NCBI GenBank assembly: GCA_019930625.1
Contig: CP082844.1
Location: forward strand, 682,001-746,000
DNA length: 64,000 nt
Direction: 5' to 3'
DNA from: Nocardia asteroides
GTDB lineage: Bacteria; Actinomycetota; Actinomycetes; Mycobacteriales; Mycobacteriaceae
The position numbers and the translations under genes are program-made. The stretch's first letter is position 1, and each line of letters begins with the position of its first letter. Shown here piece by piece: positions 51,506 through 61,293 of the stretch. The notes under the pieces were generated by a model. It saw only the letters and a program-made list of their open reading frames with translations, made no database searches and was not told the DNA's origin.

Positions 51506-52261
51506 TCAGCCCGCCAGGAAGGGCCGGACGGCGGCGGCGAACTCCCAGTAGCGGTCGCGATGGATGCTGTGCCCGCAAGCGAACGTGGTCACCGTGCAGT
51601 TCCGCAGGGCGGCTCGCAGGTCGGTGAGCTTATCCGGATCCACCATGCCGCCCGGCCCGCCGCACAACACCAGGGTCGGCGCGGTGATGTCGGAGAGCCG
51701 GTCCCACCACTCCGGGTTCGGCTTGCGGAACTGCTCCAACGCGGTCTTCGTCATGGAGCGGTCGAACGCGATCACCGCGCGCGGGTGCCGGACCAGACTC
51801 GAGGTGGCGTGCCACAGTTCGGGCACTCTGGGGAAGCGACGGGTCAGGCGCAATTCCTCGGCGCCGGATTGCAGCGGGAGCGGACACTCCTCGATGACCA
51901 GCCTGCGCACCAGCTCCGGCCGGTCCTGCGCGACGCGCGAGACCGCGTAGCCGCCGAGCGAATGCCCGACCAGATCCACCGCGGGCAACTCCAGATGGTC
52001 GCAGAGGCGCAGCAGATCTTCACCGAAGTCGTCGAAGCGATAGGAATCGGCGTGTGAGCTACGGCCGTGCCCGCGGAGATCCGGTATGAGCACTCGGCGT
52101 CCGGATTGCACCAGGACACGCGCGAACCGGTCCCACGTATGCCCGTCGCCGCCCATGCCGTGCACCAGCATCACGGGGATGTCGCTGACCGCGCCCACTC
52201 CCGAATCCCGAAAGGCGATCCGCACATCTCCGAATGCCACCTGGTCCAGCGTCGAATCCAC
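51506..52261 (-). CDS. Alpha/beta hydrolase
   Basis: 251 residues. MLVHGMGGDGHTW oxyanion region, LIPDLRGHGRSS, nucleophile GHSLGG, Asp candidate in VDPDKL and His in FACGHSIHRDRYW. Typical of esterases and dienelactone or C-C hydrolases. The start is uncertain: GTG at 52261 is chosen; a TTG two codons earlier is possible and neither has a clear ribosome binding site. Divergent from the methyltransferase gene. Confidence 0.87.
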   Translation of the reverse strand: MDSTLDQVAFGDVRIAFRDSGVGAVSDIPVMLVHGMGGDGHTWDRFARVLVQSGRRVLIPDLRGHGRSSHADSYRFDDFGEDLLRLCDHLELPAVDLVGHSLGGYAVSRVAQDRPELVRRLVIEECPLPLQSGAEELRLTRRFPRVPELWHATSSLVRHPRAVIAFDRSMTKTALEQFRKPNPEWWDRLSDITAPTLVLCGGPGGMVDPDKLTDLRAALRNCTVTTFACGHSIHRDRYWEFAAAVRPFLAG

Positions 52262-52445
52262 GACCAACGAGGATACTGGCCGTCATGCGCTCGCCTGCAC
52301 GGTGTAGCGCGGATCACTCCCCGGCAAAAACATGGTGGGGGAAGTGCTTCCGAGCACCGATGTCACGGCACCCAAGGTGACAACGGTGTTTCGCGGCTCG
52401 GTAAATGCCTGGCGTGGGTGCGAGCCCGCAACGATACTCGGCCGC

Positions 52446-53144
52446 ATGCCCTCCTTCGCCGATTTCGACCGCCGTGACTACCGCACCGTCGACGTCGCCA
52501 CCGGGTACGACGGGTGGGCGCCCACCTACGAGCAGACGGTTCTGGACGAGATGGATCTCGCTTTGCTCGGGCGATTGCACCTCGACCTCGGCCGGGTGCG
52601 GCGCGCGGCCGACCTCGGCTGCGGCACCGGGCGCACCGGAACGTGGTTGCGGGGCCACGGGATAACGCACATCGACGGGGTGGACGTGAGCCAGGGGATG
52701 CTGACGCTGGCCGCCGAACGCGACGTCCACACCACGCTGACCCTCGCCGACGTGCGGTCCACCGGTCTGCCGGAAGGCGCCTACGACCTGGTGATCGCGT
52801 CGCTGATCGACGAACACCTACCGGAGTTGGCGCCGTTCTACGCGGAGGCGTGGCGGCTGGCCGCACCGGGCGCGCGGTGTGTACTGGTCAGCTACCACCC
52901 CCAATTCATCATGGTGTCCGGCATGCCGACGCACTACACCGATCCTTCCGGCGAACCGGTGGCGATCAGCACCCACTTGCACTTGATCAGCGAGCACCTG
53001 TCGGCAGGCTTGGCCGCCGGATGGGTCCTCACCGAGGTCGCCGAGGCACTGGTGGATGACGCGTTCGTGGCCCGGAAGCCGAAATGGGCCGCCCTGCGCG
53101 GACATCCGTTCACCATGGCGACGGTGTGGTCGCGTCCGGCGTGA
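52446..53144 (+). CDS. Class I SAM-dependent methyltransferase
   Basis: 232 residues with SAM motif I AADLGCGTGRTGTWLRGHG, motif post-I VDGVDVSQGML-like sequence and motif II YDLVIASLIDEH. YDGWAPTYEQTVLDEMD at the N-terminus is usual for the Methyltransf_11 group. A -10-like GATACT seven bases before the ATG suggests a leaderless transcript. The substrate is unknown. Ends 27 bases before the convergent imuB. Confidence 0.87.
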   Translation: MPSFADFDRRDYRTVDVATGYDGWAPTYEQTVLDEMDLALLGRLHLDLGRVRRAADLGCGTGRTGTWLRGHGITHIDGVDVSQGMLTLAAERDVHTTLTLADVRSTGLPEGAYDLVIASLIDEHLPELAPFYAEAWRLAAPGARCVLVSYHPQFIMVSGMPTHYTDPSGEPVAISTHLHLISEHLSAGLAAGWVLTEVAEALVDDAFVARKPKWAALRGHPFTMATVWSRPA

Positions 53145-53171
53145 ACTCGCTGCCGTCCACCCACTGCGCCG

Positions 53172-54773
53172 TCAGTCGTAAAGCCCCTCGGCGCGCCAGG
53201 TTCGGTCGTGGTAGACCAGCAGCAGCACTCGACCGGCGTCGGGGGCGGCGTCGAGTTGGACCTGTGCGCGAGCGGTGAATTCCGCGTCGTCCGAATCGGG
53301 CGCCCACCAGCGTTCGTCCACCGGCCACGGTCCCGCCCAGGCGGTCAGCCGCCACTGTTTGCTTCCCCAGCGCAGCAGGACGGGGTCGGCGTCGAACATG
53401 GCGCGGTCGGTGACTTCGACGAGCGTGCCGTCGGCGGCTTCCAACCGCACCAGCGGACGGTTCAGCAGGATCACGGCGGGGGCGGGCTCGGGCAGCCGGC
53501 CCGGCCAGGGCTGCGCGGGGTCGGCCGCGGGGACGAGTTCGTCGCCGAGCGCGACCATGGTGATTCGTTCGGCGGGGCCGCGTCCGCCGCTGAGCACGCC
53601 GATCCGCACCGCTTCCCCGCCCAGCAGCCCCTGCACCCGGATCAGCGCGCGGCGGGCGCGCTCGTCCTCCTCCCCGGCCCCGCCCCACAACCCGAGTTGC
53701 AGCGCGCCCGCCGTGACCACCTCGACGGGTTCCAGCCGCAGCACCGTGATCGGCGCGGTGGGCCGCGCACCGTCCCGCCGGGTGAGCCAGCCGTCGAGCT
53801 GCCAGCGCACCCGATCCGCCGTGCCCTCCGGAGTGAGCGGCTCGGCGCATCGCCAGATCCGGGAGAGATGCTCTCCCGCCGCGGTTTCCGCGTGCACCGA
53901 AAGCCTGGTGCAGGCCAGCCCGGCAGCCGCGAGCGCGGCGTGCAGCCGGGTGGCGAGCAGGCGACCCGCGAATGCGGCCGCGTCGACCCGCTCGATCGGC
54001 GGATCACAGCGGTACTCCACCACCAGCTCCGGCGGTGGCTGCCGCGCGGACGGCGGACGCTCCGGCTCGGCCCTGGCGCAGCGATGCGCGAGCACGGCGT
54101 CGGTCCCGAACCGGGAGGCGACCTCCGCGGCGGAAAGCGCGGCGAAGTCACCGATGCGGCGCAAACCCAAGCGGTGCAACAGATCGACGAGGTCGGCGCG
54201 TTCCGGGGCGGCCAGGCTCGGCTCGACCGCGAGTTCTCCCACCGGCAGCGGTGCGAGAAAACGCGCTCCCGCCCCCGTGGGCACGATCTCGGCGCGCCGG
54301 GCGGCGATCACCGCCGTGGACAGCTCGTCGGCGATCCCGATCTGCGCTTCCGCCCCGGCCACGGCCACGGCGTCGACCAGGCGCTCGGCCGCCGTCTCCT
54401 CGGATCCGAAGAACCGCGCCGCACCGCGCGCGCCGAGCACGAGCAACCCGGGGCGCAGCACTTCCACGCCGGGCATCGCCGCGGCCACGGCCGCGACCAC
54501 CGGTTCGAACAGTCGCGCGTCCCGATCCTGATCCTGCTGGGTGAGGAACAGGTCGGGGCATCGTGCTTGCGCCTCTCTGCGCTTCAAGCCGCGGCGCACG
54601 CCTTCGGCTCGCGCGATCGCCGAACACGCCACCACCCGGTTGGCGAACAACACCGCCACCGGCCGCGTGGCGGGCAGTCCCGCTGTCGCCGCCGCGGCGA
54701 CCGCGGGCCAGTCCGGGCACCACACAGCGAGCACCCGCTTCGACCCAGGCCGGATCACGGCGCCGCGCTGCAT
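53172..54773 (-). CDS. imuB: Y-family polymerase-like protein ImuB
   Basis: 533 residues. Y-family palm and little-finger layout without the catalytic acidic residues, hence a scaffold. It links DnaE2 to the beta clamp and ImuA' in the mycobacterial mutasome. The clamp-binding motif QLGLWG lies near residue 365, equivalent to QLPLWG in M. tuberculosis. LAVWCPDWPAVAAAA is the family start. ATG at 54773. Follows imuA' after a 109-base gap. Confidence 0.92.
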   Translation of the reverse strand: MQRGAVIRPGSKRVLAVWCPDWPAVAAAATAGLPATRPVAVLFANRVVACSAIARAEGVRRGLKRREAQARCPDLFLTQQDQDRDARLFEPVVAAVAAAMPGVEVLRPGLLVLGARGAARFFGSEETAAERLVDAVAVAGAEAQIGIADELSTAVIAARRAEIVPTGAGARFLAPLPVGELAVEPSLAAPERADLVDLLHRLGLRRIGDFAALSAAEVASRFGTDAVLAHRCARAEPERPPSARQPPPELVVEYRCDPPIERVDAAAFAGRLLATRLHAALAAAGLACTRLSVHAETAAGEHLSRIWRCAEPLTPEGTADRVRWQLDGWLTRRDGARPTAPITVLRLEPVEVVTAGALQLGLWGGAGEEDERARRALIRVQGLLGGEAVRIGVLSGGRGPAERITMVALGDELVPAADPAQPWPGRLPEPAPAVILLNRPLVRLEAADGTLVEVTDRAMFDADPVLLRWGSKQWRLTAWAGPWPVDERWWAPDSDDAEFTARAQVQLDAAPDAGRVLLLVYHDRTWRAEGLYD

Positions 54774-54882
54774 TCGTCCCCCGCCGCTCGCGGTCCACGA
54801 CGACCGGCGAGTCCTCGATGACGCACGAGCTCGGCGAAGGCGCTCGAAGCATCGGGCCGGCGTTCGAGATCCTCCGCCGCGT

Positions 54883-55671
54883 TCACGAGACCGCTTCCGC
54901 TGTCTCGATGGCTTCGACGGTCCGGGCCGCCTTCTCGCGCAGCACCCATTCCACGCGCCCCGCCTTCGGGCACAGATCCAGCCGTCCGCGCCGCGGCGGT
55001 CCCGACTTGCCCCGCACCTCGACCGTCAAGCCGAGCGAGCGCAAGCGTCCGCGCCCGCGGCCGAGACCGGCATAACCCGCGATGCGGGCGTCGAGCCGGA
55101 GGGACGCGCCGGGCCAGCGGCCGTCGGCGACCACGAGGGTGGCGCCTTTGCTGCGGGCGCGGGCGGCGAGCACCCGGCTGCGGGCGGGCGCGACGGCGCC
55201 GCCGCCGAGCCCGAGCACGACCAGATCGAGCCCGTCGAGCAATACCGCGGCAACCTCCACCGGGTCCGGGCCGGGATCGGCGATCACGGCCAGCCGCCGC
55301 AACTGCGCCCCCATCTCCACCGCGGCGAGCAGACCGAGCCGGGGCATACCCACGACAGCGGCATGCCCTCCATCCGCCGTCACGGCGGCGAGCAAACCGG
55401 CCAGCAGCGAACTCGCCCCCGTGTACGCCACGACAGAACCCTTGGCCAAGCCACCATCGGGCAACAGCGGAGCGAGCGCTGCGGGCACCGGCAATGCCGC
55501 TCCGCTCGATCCGGCGCCGAGCGGAGCCCGCTGCGCCGCCGCTTCCCCGCGCCCCGGCACCGCGGCCATGCGTCTGCGCAGATCGGCTAACGAGGGGGCG
55601 CCCTCCCGCCCACCACCGCGCGGCAGCGCGCCCCGATTCACCCCTCCCTGCGATATCGCATCCGAACCCAT
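54883..55671 (-). CDS. imuA': Mutasome protein ImuA'
   Basis: 262 residues of RecA-like core architecture. The Walker A position (GSVVAYTGASSLLAGLLAAV) lacks the usual Lys-Ser/Thr, so ATP hydrolysis is doubtful. LDLVVLGLGGGAVAPARSRV is the Walker B-like strand. It is needed for DnaE2-dependent mutagenesis in mycobacteria. The ATG at 55671 follows AGGTGG; GTG codons just upstream are alternatives. An SOS box lies 95 bases upstream. Confidence 0.9.
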   Translation of the reverse strand: MGSDAISQGGVNRGALPRGGGREGAPSLADLRRRMAAVPGRGEAAAQRAPLGAGSSGAALPVPAALAPLLPDGGLAKGSVVAYTGASSLLAGLLAAVTADGGHAAVVGMPRLGLLAAVEMGAQLRRLAVIADPGPDPVEVAAVLLDGLDLVVLGLGGGAVAPARSRVLAARARSKGATLVVADGRWPGASLRLDARIAGYAGLGRGRGRLRSLGLTVEVRGKSGPPRRGRLDLCPKAGRVEWVLREKAARTVEAIETAEAVS

Positions 55672-56168
55672 CACAACCACCTACTTCCCACGATGGACCC
55701 GAGGCGAAGCATGCGGAGCGGCCCTCGCGATTCGAGCGGCAGCACCGATCCAGCTATCGATCGATATCGAATATACGTTCGATACGGACTCAGTAGAAAC
55801 CGACCCCCAGGTTTCGTCAAGGGCTCGGCAGGTTCGTGTCGTGGCAACGGGCGCGCGACACCGGCATCGAACGGAAACGGCCCCGGTCCGCTCGACTGGG
55901 CACCAGCACGCGGAGCCGACGCCGTGCCGCAGCTCGTCCCCAGCCGACGACGATGCCGGGTGACGTGATTCTCGATGCGACCGATGGGGGGCGAACCCGG
56001 CGTGAGCCCGGCTACCCCAGCCCGGCCTCGGTTCATCGGTATGGTGTGGGAGAGGCATTCGAACCGAGGGTCCGACCGGCAGGCGCCGCGTACGGCCGTG
56101 CCCTCTGTCTTTCCCATGCGCGAAGCCGAATGAGGCCAGCTAGCCCCATTTTCCGCTACCCTCGCACC
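55672..56168. other. Divergent intergenic region, imuA' and kinase gene
   Basis: Holds the SOS-controlled imuA' promoter at its left and a leaderless-type promoter of the kinase at its right (TACCCT at 56157-56162, six bases before the GTG). Open frames in the middle are not convincing. Confidence 0.6.
55767..55782. promoter_or_regulatory. LexA (SOS) box of imuA'-imuB
   Basis: TCGAATATACGTTCGA fits TCGAAC-N4-GTTCGA with one mismatch, the same quality as the dnaE2 box. It puts all three mutasome genes in the window under LexA control. Confidence 0.85.
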
Positions 56169-57284
56169 GTGACCGAACGCGCTCGTCCCACTGTCGGCCC
56201 TCAATACCTCGTCGCGGGCCGTTACCGCCTCCAATCGAAGGTGGGCGGCGGCGGCATGGGCGCGGTCTGGTTGGCGCACGACCGGCTGCTCGACCGGGAC
56301 GTCGCGATCAAGCAGGTTCTCACCACGGCCGGACTCGACGAGGAAGAAGCCGAAGCGGTCCGCAACCAGATCATGCACGAGGGCCGGGTCGCCGCGAAGC
56401 TCTCGCACGACCACGCGATCGCCGTGTACGACGTGGTGCTCGAGGCCGGTGAGCCCTGGCTGGTGATGGAGCACCTACCCTCGCGCAGCGTCGCGAAGGC
56501 GCTCGCGCTGGTCGACACGCTGCCGCCGATCGAGGTCGCGCAGATCGGCGCCCAGGTCGCCGACGCGCTGGCCGCCGCGCACGCGGTCGGCATCGTGCAC
56601 CGGGATATCAAACCGGGCAACATCCTTGTCGCCGATCGCGGGCCCGGCGTGGGTATGGCGAAGCTCAGCGACTTCGGCATCTCCCGCGGCGCGGGCGATC
56701 TGTCCGACGAACCGGACGGCGTGATCACCGGCACCCCCTCCTACCTGCCCCCCGAGGTGGCGCGCGGAGCGCAGCCGACGAAAGCCAGCGACGTGTTCTC
56801 CCTGGGCGCCACGCTCTACACCGCGATCGAAGGGCAGCCGCCGTACGGTTTCGACGAGGACAGCGACGTCATCGTGCACCGCGCCGCCATGGCGCAGATC
56901 ATCCCGCCGACCCGCAGCGGCGTGCTCACCCAGGCGCTGCTGCACATGATGGAGCCCGCGCCCCAGCGCCGCCCGACCATGGCCGAGGCGCGGGACGAGA
57001 TCCTCACCGCCGCTTTCGGTCCCGGCACCGGGCCGTACATTCTCGGCGCGCCCGTCCGCACCGAGGACGGGACCATTCCGCCTTGGGCCGCACGTAATTC
57101 GGCGTCGGGGATCCGCAGCCCCCACTCCACGCCGCTTCCCCGTCCGCACCGCAATCCCGCCGGGGCGACCGCGGCCCCTCAGCGCGCCAGGGATCCCCAG
57201 CCGGCCAACGCCCCGCTGGCCATCGCCGTCGGCCTCCTGATCGGCCTGGTCATCATCATCGCGATCATCGTCGCCGTCCTCTGA
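56169..57284 (+). CDS. Transmembrane Ser/Thr protein kinase (PknB-type)
   Basis: 371 residues. Gly-rich loop VGGGGMGAVW, K48 in VAIK, HRDIKPGN with D146 and N151, DFG at 168-170, and GTPSYLPPE as the P+1 region. A Pro-rich juxtamembrane linker (about 300-340) leads to a single membrane helix (LAIAVGLLIGLVIIIAIIVA) at the extreme C-terminus, so there is no extracellular sensor domain. GTG start at 56169, probably leaderless. Confidence 0.92.
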   Translation: MTERARPTVGPQYLVAGRYRLQSKVGGGGMGAVWLAHDRLLDRDVAIKQVLTTAGLDEEEAEAVRNQIMHEGRVAAKLSHDHAIAVYDVVLEAGEPWLVMEHLPSRSVAKALALVDTLPPIEVAQIGAQVADALAAAHAVGIVHRDIKPGNILVADRGPGVGMAKLSDFGISRGAGDLSDEPDGVITGTPSYLPPEVARGAQPTKASDVFSLGATLYTAIEGQPPYGFDEDSDVIVHRAAMAQIIPPTRSGVLTQALLHMMEPAPQRRPTMAEARDEILTAAFGPGTGPYILGAPVRTEDGTIPPWAARNSASGIRSPHSTPLPRPHRNPAGATAAPQRARDPQPANAPLAIAVGLLIGLVIIIAIIVAVL

Positions 57285-57342
57285 GGCCTGCCTCGCATCC
57301 GGCCCGCCGGATACGAAGAGCCGCAACGGCATCGGGTGCGGG

Positions 57343-57984
57343 TCAGTCGATGCGGCGGCGGTGGGCCCAGCGAGTCAGGGCGTTGCGATTGGACTGCTGG
57401 GTTTTGCGCAGCACGTTGGAGGCGTGGGTTTCCACGGTCTTGACGGAGATGAAGAGGGATTCGGCGATCTCGCGGTAGGTGTAGCCGCGGGCGAGCAGGC
57501 GCAGCACCTCCAGCTCGCGCGGGGTCAGCGAGTCGAGTTCGGGGTCCAGCGGTGGTTCGGGCACCGGAGACTTCCCGGTGAACGAGTCCAGGACGAAGCC
57601 GGCCAGGCGTGGACTGAAGACCGCGTCGCCACCGGCCACCCGGCGGATGCCGTCGGCCAGTTCGGATCCCGAAATCGTCTTGGTCACATACCCTCTGGCC
57701 CCGGCACGGATCACCGCGATCACGTCCTCGGCCGCGTCGGACACGCTCAGCGCCAGGCACACCGGCCCGGGCTCGATACCGGCCAGCACCGCGACCCCGC
57801 CGCCGTCGGGCATGTGCACGTCGAGCAGGACGACGTCCGGGCGCTCGGCATTGATTCCGGCCACCGCCTCCGCCACCCCGCCGGCCTCTCCGACCACCTC
57901 CATGTCCGCCTCCCGGCTCAATTCGGCACGCACACCCGACCGAAAAACGGCGTGATCATCGACGAGAAAGACCCGCACGGTCAC
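57343..57984 (-). CDS. NarL/FixJ-family response regulator
   Basis: 213 residues. Receiver domain with acidic pocket VFLVDD and phospho-acceptor D55 (VVLLDVHMPD), conserved YVTKT lysine, then a LuxR-type helix-turn-helix (LTPRELEVLRLLARGYTYRE, ISVKTVETHASNVLRK). GTG start behind GGAGAA. It pairs with the histidine kinase gene just upstream on the same strand and probably regulates the neighbouring PspC genes. Confidence 0.93.
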   Translation of the reverse strand: MTVRVFLVDDHAVFRSGVRAELSREADMEVVGEAGGVAEAVAGINAERPDVVLLDVHMPDGGGVAVLAGIEPGPVCLALSVSDAAEDVIAVIRAGARGYVTKTISGSELADGIRRVAGGDAVFSPRLAGFVLDSFTGKSPVPEPPLDPELDSLTPRELEVLRLLARGYTYREIAESLFISVKTVETHASNVLRKTQQSNRNALTRWAHRRRID

Positions 57985-58119
57985 CTACTTCTCCTAACCG
58001 ACCCTTGACCCCCCACCCGTACCACACCCATCCCCCCACGCGCTCCTCGCGGACCACGCCGGGTCCACGCCCACTCCGCGCACCCGCGAAAAACCACCGT
58101 GGCCGCGAGAAACGGACGG

Positions 58120-59448
58120 CTAGCGCGCGGTGCCGGCGGCTCGAGCCGGTTCCTCGTCCGGCGCGGGGCAGCCGGAGTCGGTACGCGGCATGCTGATCCT
58201 GACCTCGGTGCCGCGGCCGGGCGCCGACCGGAGCTCCACCTGCCCGCCGCGGCGCTCGATCCGTCCGCGGATGGATTTGGCCAGGCCCCGGCGGTCTTCC
58301 GGCACGGAAGCGAGGTCGAAGCCCACGCCGCGGTCCCGGACGAAGACGCTCACCTGGTGCGGCTCGGCCTCGGCGAACAGGTCGATCTCCGGAACGCCCG
58401 CGTGCTTCGCGGCATTGACCAGCGCTTCCCTGCTCGCGCCGAGCAGGGCGGTGAAGTGTTCCTTCGGCAGACCCGCCCCGGAGCCGTCGATGTCCATGGG
58501 CACGTCGCCGACGGTCACCGGCGTCACCTTCACGCCGTGCTGGTCCTCCACCTCGCCCGCGATGGTCCGCAGGGCCGCGGCCAGGCTCGACTGCGCCGGA
58601 CCGGAATCCTCGAACAACCATTTCCGCAGTTCCCGCTCCTGGCTGCGTGCCAGCCGCAGCACCTCCTGCGGGTCGTCGGCTTGGCGCTGGATGAGCGCGA
58701 GCGTCTGGAGCACCGAATCGTGCAGGTGCGAGGCGATCTCCTCGCGTTCCTCGTTGCGGATGCGGGCGGCGCGCTCGGTGTTCAGCGCGCGCATCATGCG
58801 CAGCCACAGCGGGACCGTCAGCAGTCCCGCGCCTACCAGCGTGACCGCCACCGCGAGCAGCGCCGAGCCGAGCGAACTCAGATCGATCCGCGCCAGCACC
58901 ACCACGCCGAGACCGGCCACGATCAACGTCGCTCCGGCGACGATGCGCGACCAGGTCACCACCGACGGCCGCGCGGGCAGACCGAGCAGCGAACGGGGCC
59001 CGTCGACGTCGTACTCCCGCCACACCAGCGCCGCGCCGACCGCGACAACGATGATCGGCGCGATCACCTTCGCCGCCGTCCCGCTGAACACCCACGACAC
59101 GGCGACCGCGAGCCCGAGCCCGAGCATCGCGAGACCGATGGCCTGCCGCCGCTCCGCACCGGAGGGTTTCACCTGGTCCGAGCCGCCGGGCGTGAAGATC
59201 CACAACAGCCCGTACGCGGCGATGCCCGCCCCGGCAAGGGCGGACAGCAGCACGAACGCCATCCGCACCTTGAACACGTCGACGCCCAGATGGTCGGCCA
59301 CACCGCCCGCCACCCCGCCGACGACCCGGCCGCCCGATCGGCGGACCATCCGCACCTGCGGCGGCCCGGGGATCGGCGCGGGCGCGGGTCCCAGCCCACG
59401 GGCAGCGTCGAACCCCCGAGTGTCGAACGCGGGAACAGACGGGTACAT
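58120..59448 (-). CDS. Sensor histidine kinase with N-terminal PspC domain
   Basis: 442 residues: PspC domain at about 33-90 (RVVGGVAGGVADHLGVDVFK, FVLLSALAGAGIAAYGLLWI), four more membrane helices to about 218, HisKA_3 dimerisation helix with phospho-acceptor H243 (IASHLHDSV), and an ATPase domain (EALVNAAKHAG, RDRGVGFD, GRGTEVRISM). Like LiaS/PspC sensors, it likely detects envelope or membrane stress. Co-transcribed with the response regulator; divergent from the PspC membrane protein gene. Confidence 0.92.
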   Translation of the reverse strand: MYPSVPAFDTRGFDAARGLGPAPAPIPGPPQVRMVRRSGGRVVGGVAGGVADHLGVDVFKVRMAFVLLSALAGAGIAAYGLLWIFTPGGSDQVKPSGAERRQAIGLAMLGLGLAVAVSWVFSGTAAKVIAPIIVVAVGAALVWREYDVDGPRSLLGLPARPSVVTWSRIVAGATLIVAGLGVVVLARIDLSSLGSALLAVAVTLVGAGLLTVPLWLRMMRALNTERAARIRNEEREEIASHLHDSVLQTLALIQRQADDPQEVLRLARSQERELRKWLFEDSGPAQSSLAAALRTIAGEVEDQHGVKVTPVTVGDVPMDIDGSGAGLPKEHFTALLGASREALVNAAKHAGVPEIDLFAEAEPHQVSVFVRDRGVGFDLASVPEDRRGLAKSIRGRIERRGGQVELRSAPGRGTEVRISMPRTDSGCPAPDEEPARAAGTAR

Positions 59449-59610
59449 GTCTTCGATACTGGCACGATTCCGCGGCCACCAGCATGGGGATTCACCCTGA
59501 TCTTGCCGGCTGCACAGCCGAATGATTGCTCCAGCGGTCGATCGGTCCAAAGTGTTCAGGCTGATTTTCAGGGTTCCCCCCGATGCGCCGATACGCGGCT
59601 CGGGCACACC

Positions 59611-61293
59611 ATGAAATACATGACGAAAACGAACTTCGGCGACCAGGTCCAGCAGATATGGCAGACCCGGCCGGTCCGGTTGCCGCGGCAGGGACCGGTC
59701 GCGGGCGTGGCGGCGGGGTTCGCGCGGCGCTACGAGATCGACCCGGTGCTGGTTCGCGTCGCGTTCGTGGTGTCGACGATATTCGGCGGCGCGGGCATCG
59801 TGCTCTACCTGCTGGCCTGGCTGCTGCTGAGCGCGTCGGGCGACCAGGCATCGGCGGCGGAGTCGCTGGTCGGCAAGGGCCACAGCTCGCAATCGCAGAC
59901 CAAGACCATCGTGCTGATCGTGGCGCTGGCCATCGCGGTCAGCACGATGGGCCCGGTCGGCGTCGGTCTCGGCGGATCGGGCCTGATCAGCCTCGCCCTC
60001 ATGCTGGCGGGCTGGTGGATGCTGCACCTGCGCACGCCCAACCCGCCGCCCGGAACCACGGAAGTGTTCGGCGGATTCGCCCCGGACAGTGGACTCACCG
60101 CGACCGGCTACCCAGGCGCGGTCTTCCCGCCGGGAGCCACCCGGACCGTCGGAGATTTCTATATGCCGCCGACCACCATGTACACGCCGTACACCAAGCT
60201 GCCGGATTCCTACGTCCCCGAGACGCCGGTTCGAGTCGCGGAGGATGCCCGCACGGTGCCCCTGGACAAGCCCGCCCCCGACCAGCAGGGCGAACCTACG
60301 ACCGTAGCGCTGGACAAGGCGGCGGCGCCGTCGGGCGAGTCCGGATCGACTCCGCCCGACGAAGGCGGAACCGCATCGAATGCGCCCGTCGACAGCCGAG
60401 TAGCTTCGATCGGCGACAAGGCCGAATCCGGCAACGGCGAGGCAGGACGGCACCCGTCCGGCAGCGTCCACGCGGGACCGGCCACGTCCATCGAGAAGAT
60501 CTCACCGGCCGACCACACCGTCTCGTTCGGTAAAGACGGCGCCGGCACCTCGACGCACGGGAGTCGGCCTACTTCGGCCACGAACCGGCCCGCAGCCGTC
60601 CACCCCGCGATCATCGGCGGCCAGACCCCGCCGTCGTGGGATCCGCTGGGCGTCGCTCCCCTCGCCTGGGACCTCCCGGAACCCGCGCCTGTCCGCACCG
60701 TCGTCGCGCCGCCACCGAAACGCCCCCGCTCCCGCCTGACTCCGGTGGTGCTCGGCCTGGCCATCCTGGCGGCAGCAGGTGCGGGCGCGGCAGCGGCCTC
60801 CGGCGTGGAGTGGATGACTCCCGGCCGGATCGGTGCGGCGGCGCTGGCGGTGATCGGTCTCGGACTGGTGCTCGGCGCGTTCCTGCGGCGCGGGTACGGC
60901 TTGCTGGTACTCACCGCGCCGCTGGCCGGGTTCGTGCTGCTGGCCTCCGCGGTCGGCCCGATCGAGTTCGACCAGAGCGCGATGGGTGAGCACACCTGGG
61001 CGCCCGCCTCCCTCGCCGAGTTGGCCTCGAACTACAAAGTGACCATGGGCTCCGGCACGCTGGACCTGCGTTCGGTGAAGCTGACCGAGAGCCGCACCGT
61101 GGACCTCGATGTGCGGATGGGCGAAGCCCGCGTGCTGCTGCCCGCGGACATGACCGTCCGCACGCGCTGCGCGGTGTCGATGGCCGAGGCCGTCTGCGCC
61201 GAAGGCATCAGCGGTCCGAACGCCCCCGGTGCGCCGGTGCTCGATCTGAACGTCGACGTCCGCGCCGGAAACGTGGAGGTGCAGCGTGGCTGA
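59611..61293 (+). CDS. PspC-domain membrane protein with long linker and DUF1707/LiaF-like end
   Basis: 560 residues. PspC domain near 30-75 (PVAGVAAGFARRYEIDPVLV, FGGAGIVLYLLAWLLLSA), two helices, a roughly 220-residue hydrophilic Pro/Ser/Gly linker, three helices around 390-460 and a beta-rich C-terminal domain (VTMGSGTLDLRSVKLTESRT, LDVRMGEARVLLPADM) similar to LiaF. This suggests a regulator partner for the adjacent PspC kinase. ATG at 59611, with a second ATG three codons in. Overlaps the next gene by 8 bases. Confidence 0.88.
   Translation: MKYMTKTNFGDQVQQIWQTRPVRLPRQGPVAGVAAGFARRYEIDPVLVRVAFVVSTIFGGAGIVLYLLAWLLLSASGDQASAAESLVGKGHSSQSQTKTIVLIVALAIAVSTMGPVGVGLGGSGLISLALMLAGWWMLHLRTPNPPPGTTEVFGGFAPDSGLTATGYPGAVFPPGATRTVGDFYMPPTTMYTPYTKLPDSYVPETPVRVAEDARTVPLDKPAPDQQGEPTTVALDKAAAPSGESGSTPPDEGGTASNAPVDSRVASIGDKAESGNGEAGRHPSGSVHAGPATSIEKISPADHTVSFGKDGAGTSTHGSRPTSATNRPAAVHPAIIGGQTPPSWDPLGVAPLAWDLPEPAPVRTVVAPPPKRPRSRLTPVVLGLAILAAAGAGAAAASGVEWMTPGRIGAAALAVIGLGLVLGAFLRRGYGLLVLTAPLAGFVLLASAVGPIEFDQSAMGEHTWAPASLAELASNYKVTMGSGTLDLRSVKLTESRTVDLDVRMGEARVLLPADMTVRTRCAVSMAEAVCAEGISGPNAPGAPVLDLNVDVRAGNVEVQRG

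Noticed and set aside
57297..57312. Small dyad ATCCGGC-CC-GCCGGAT after the kinase gene
   Set aside because: A two-base loop makes a simple hairpin unlikely; the stem would open to five pairs, too weak to call a terminator.
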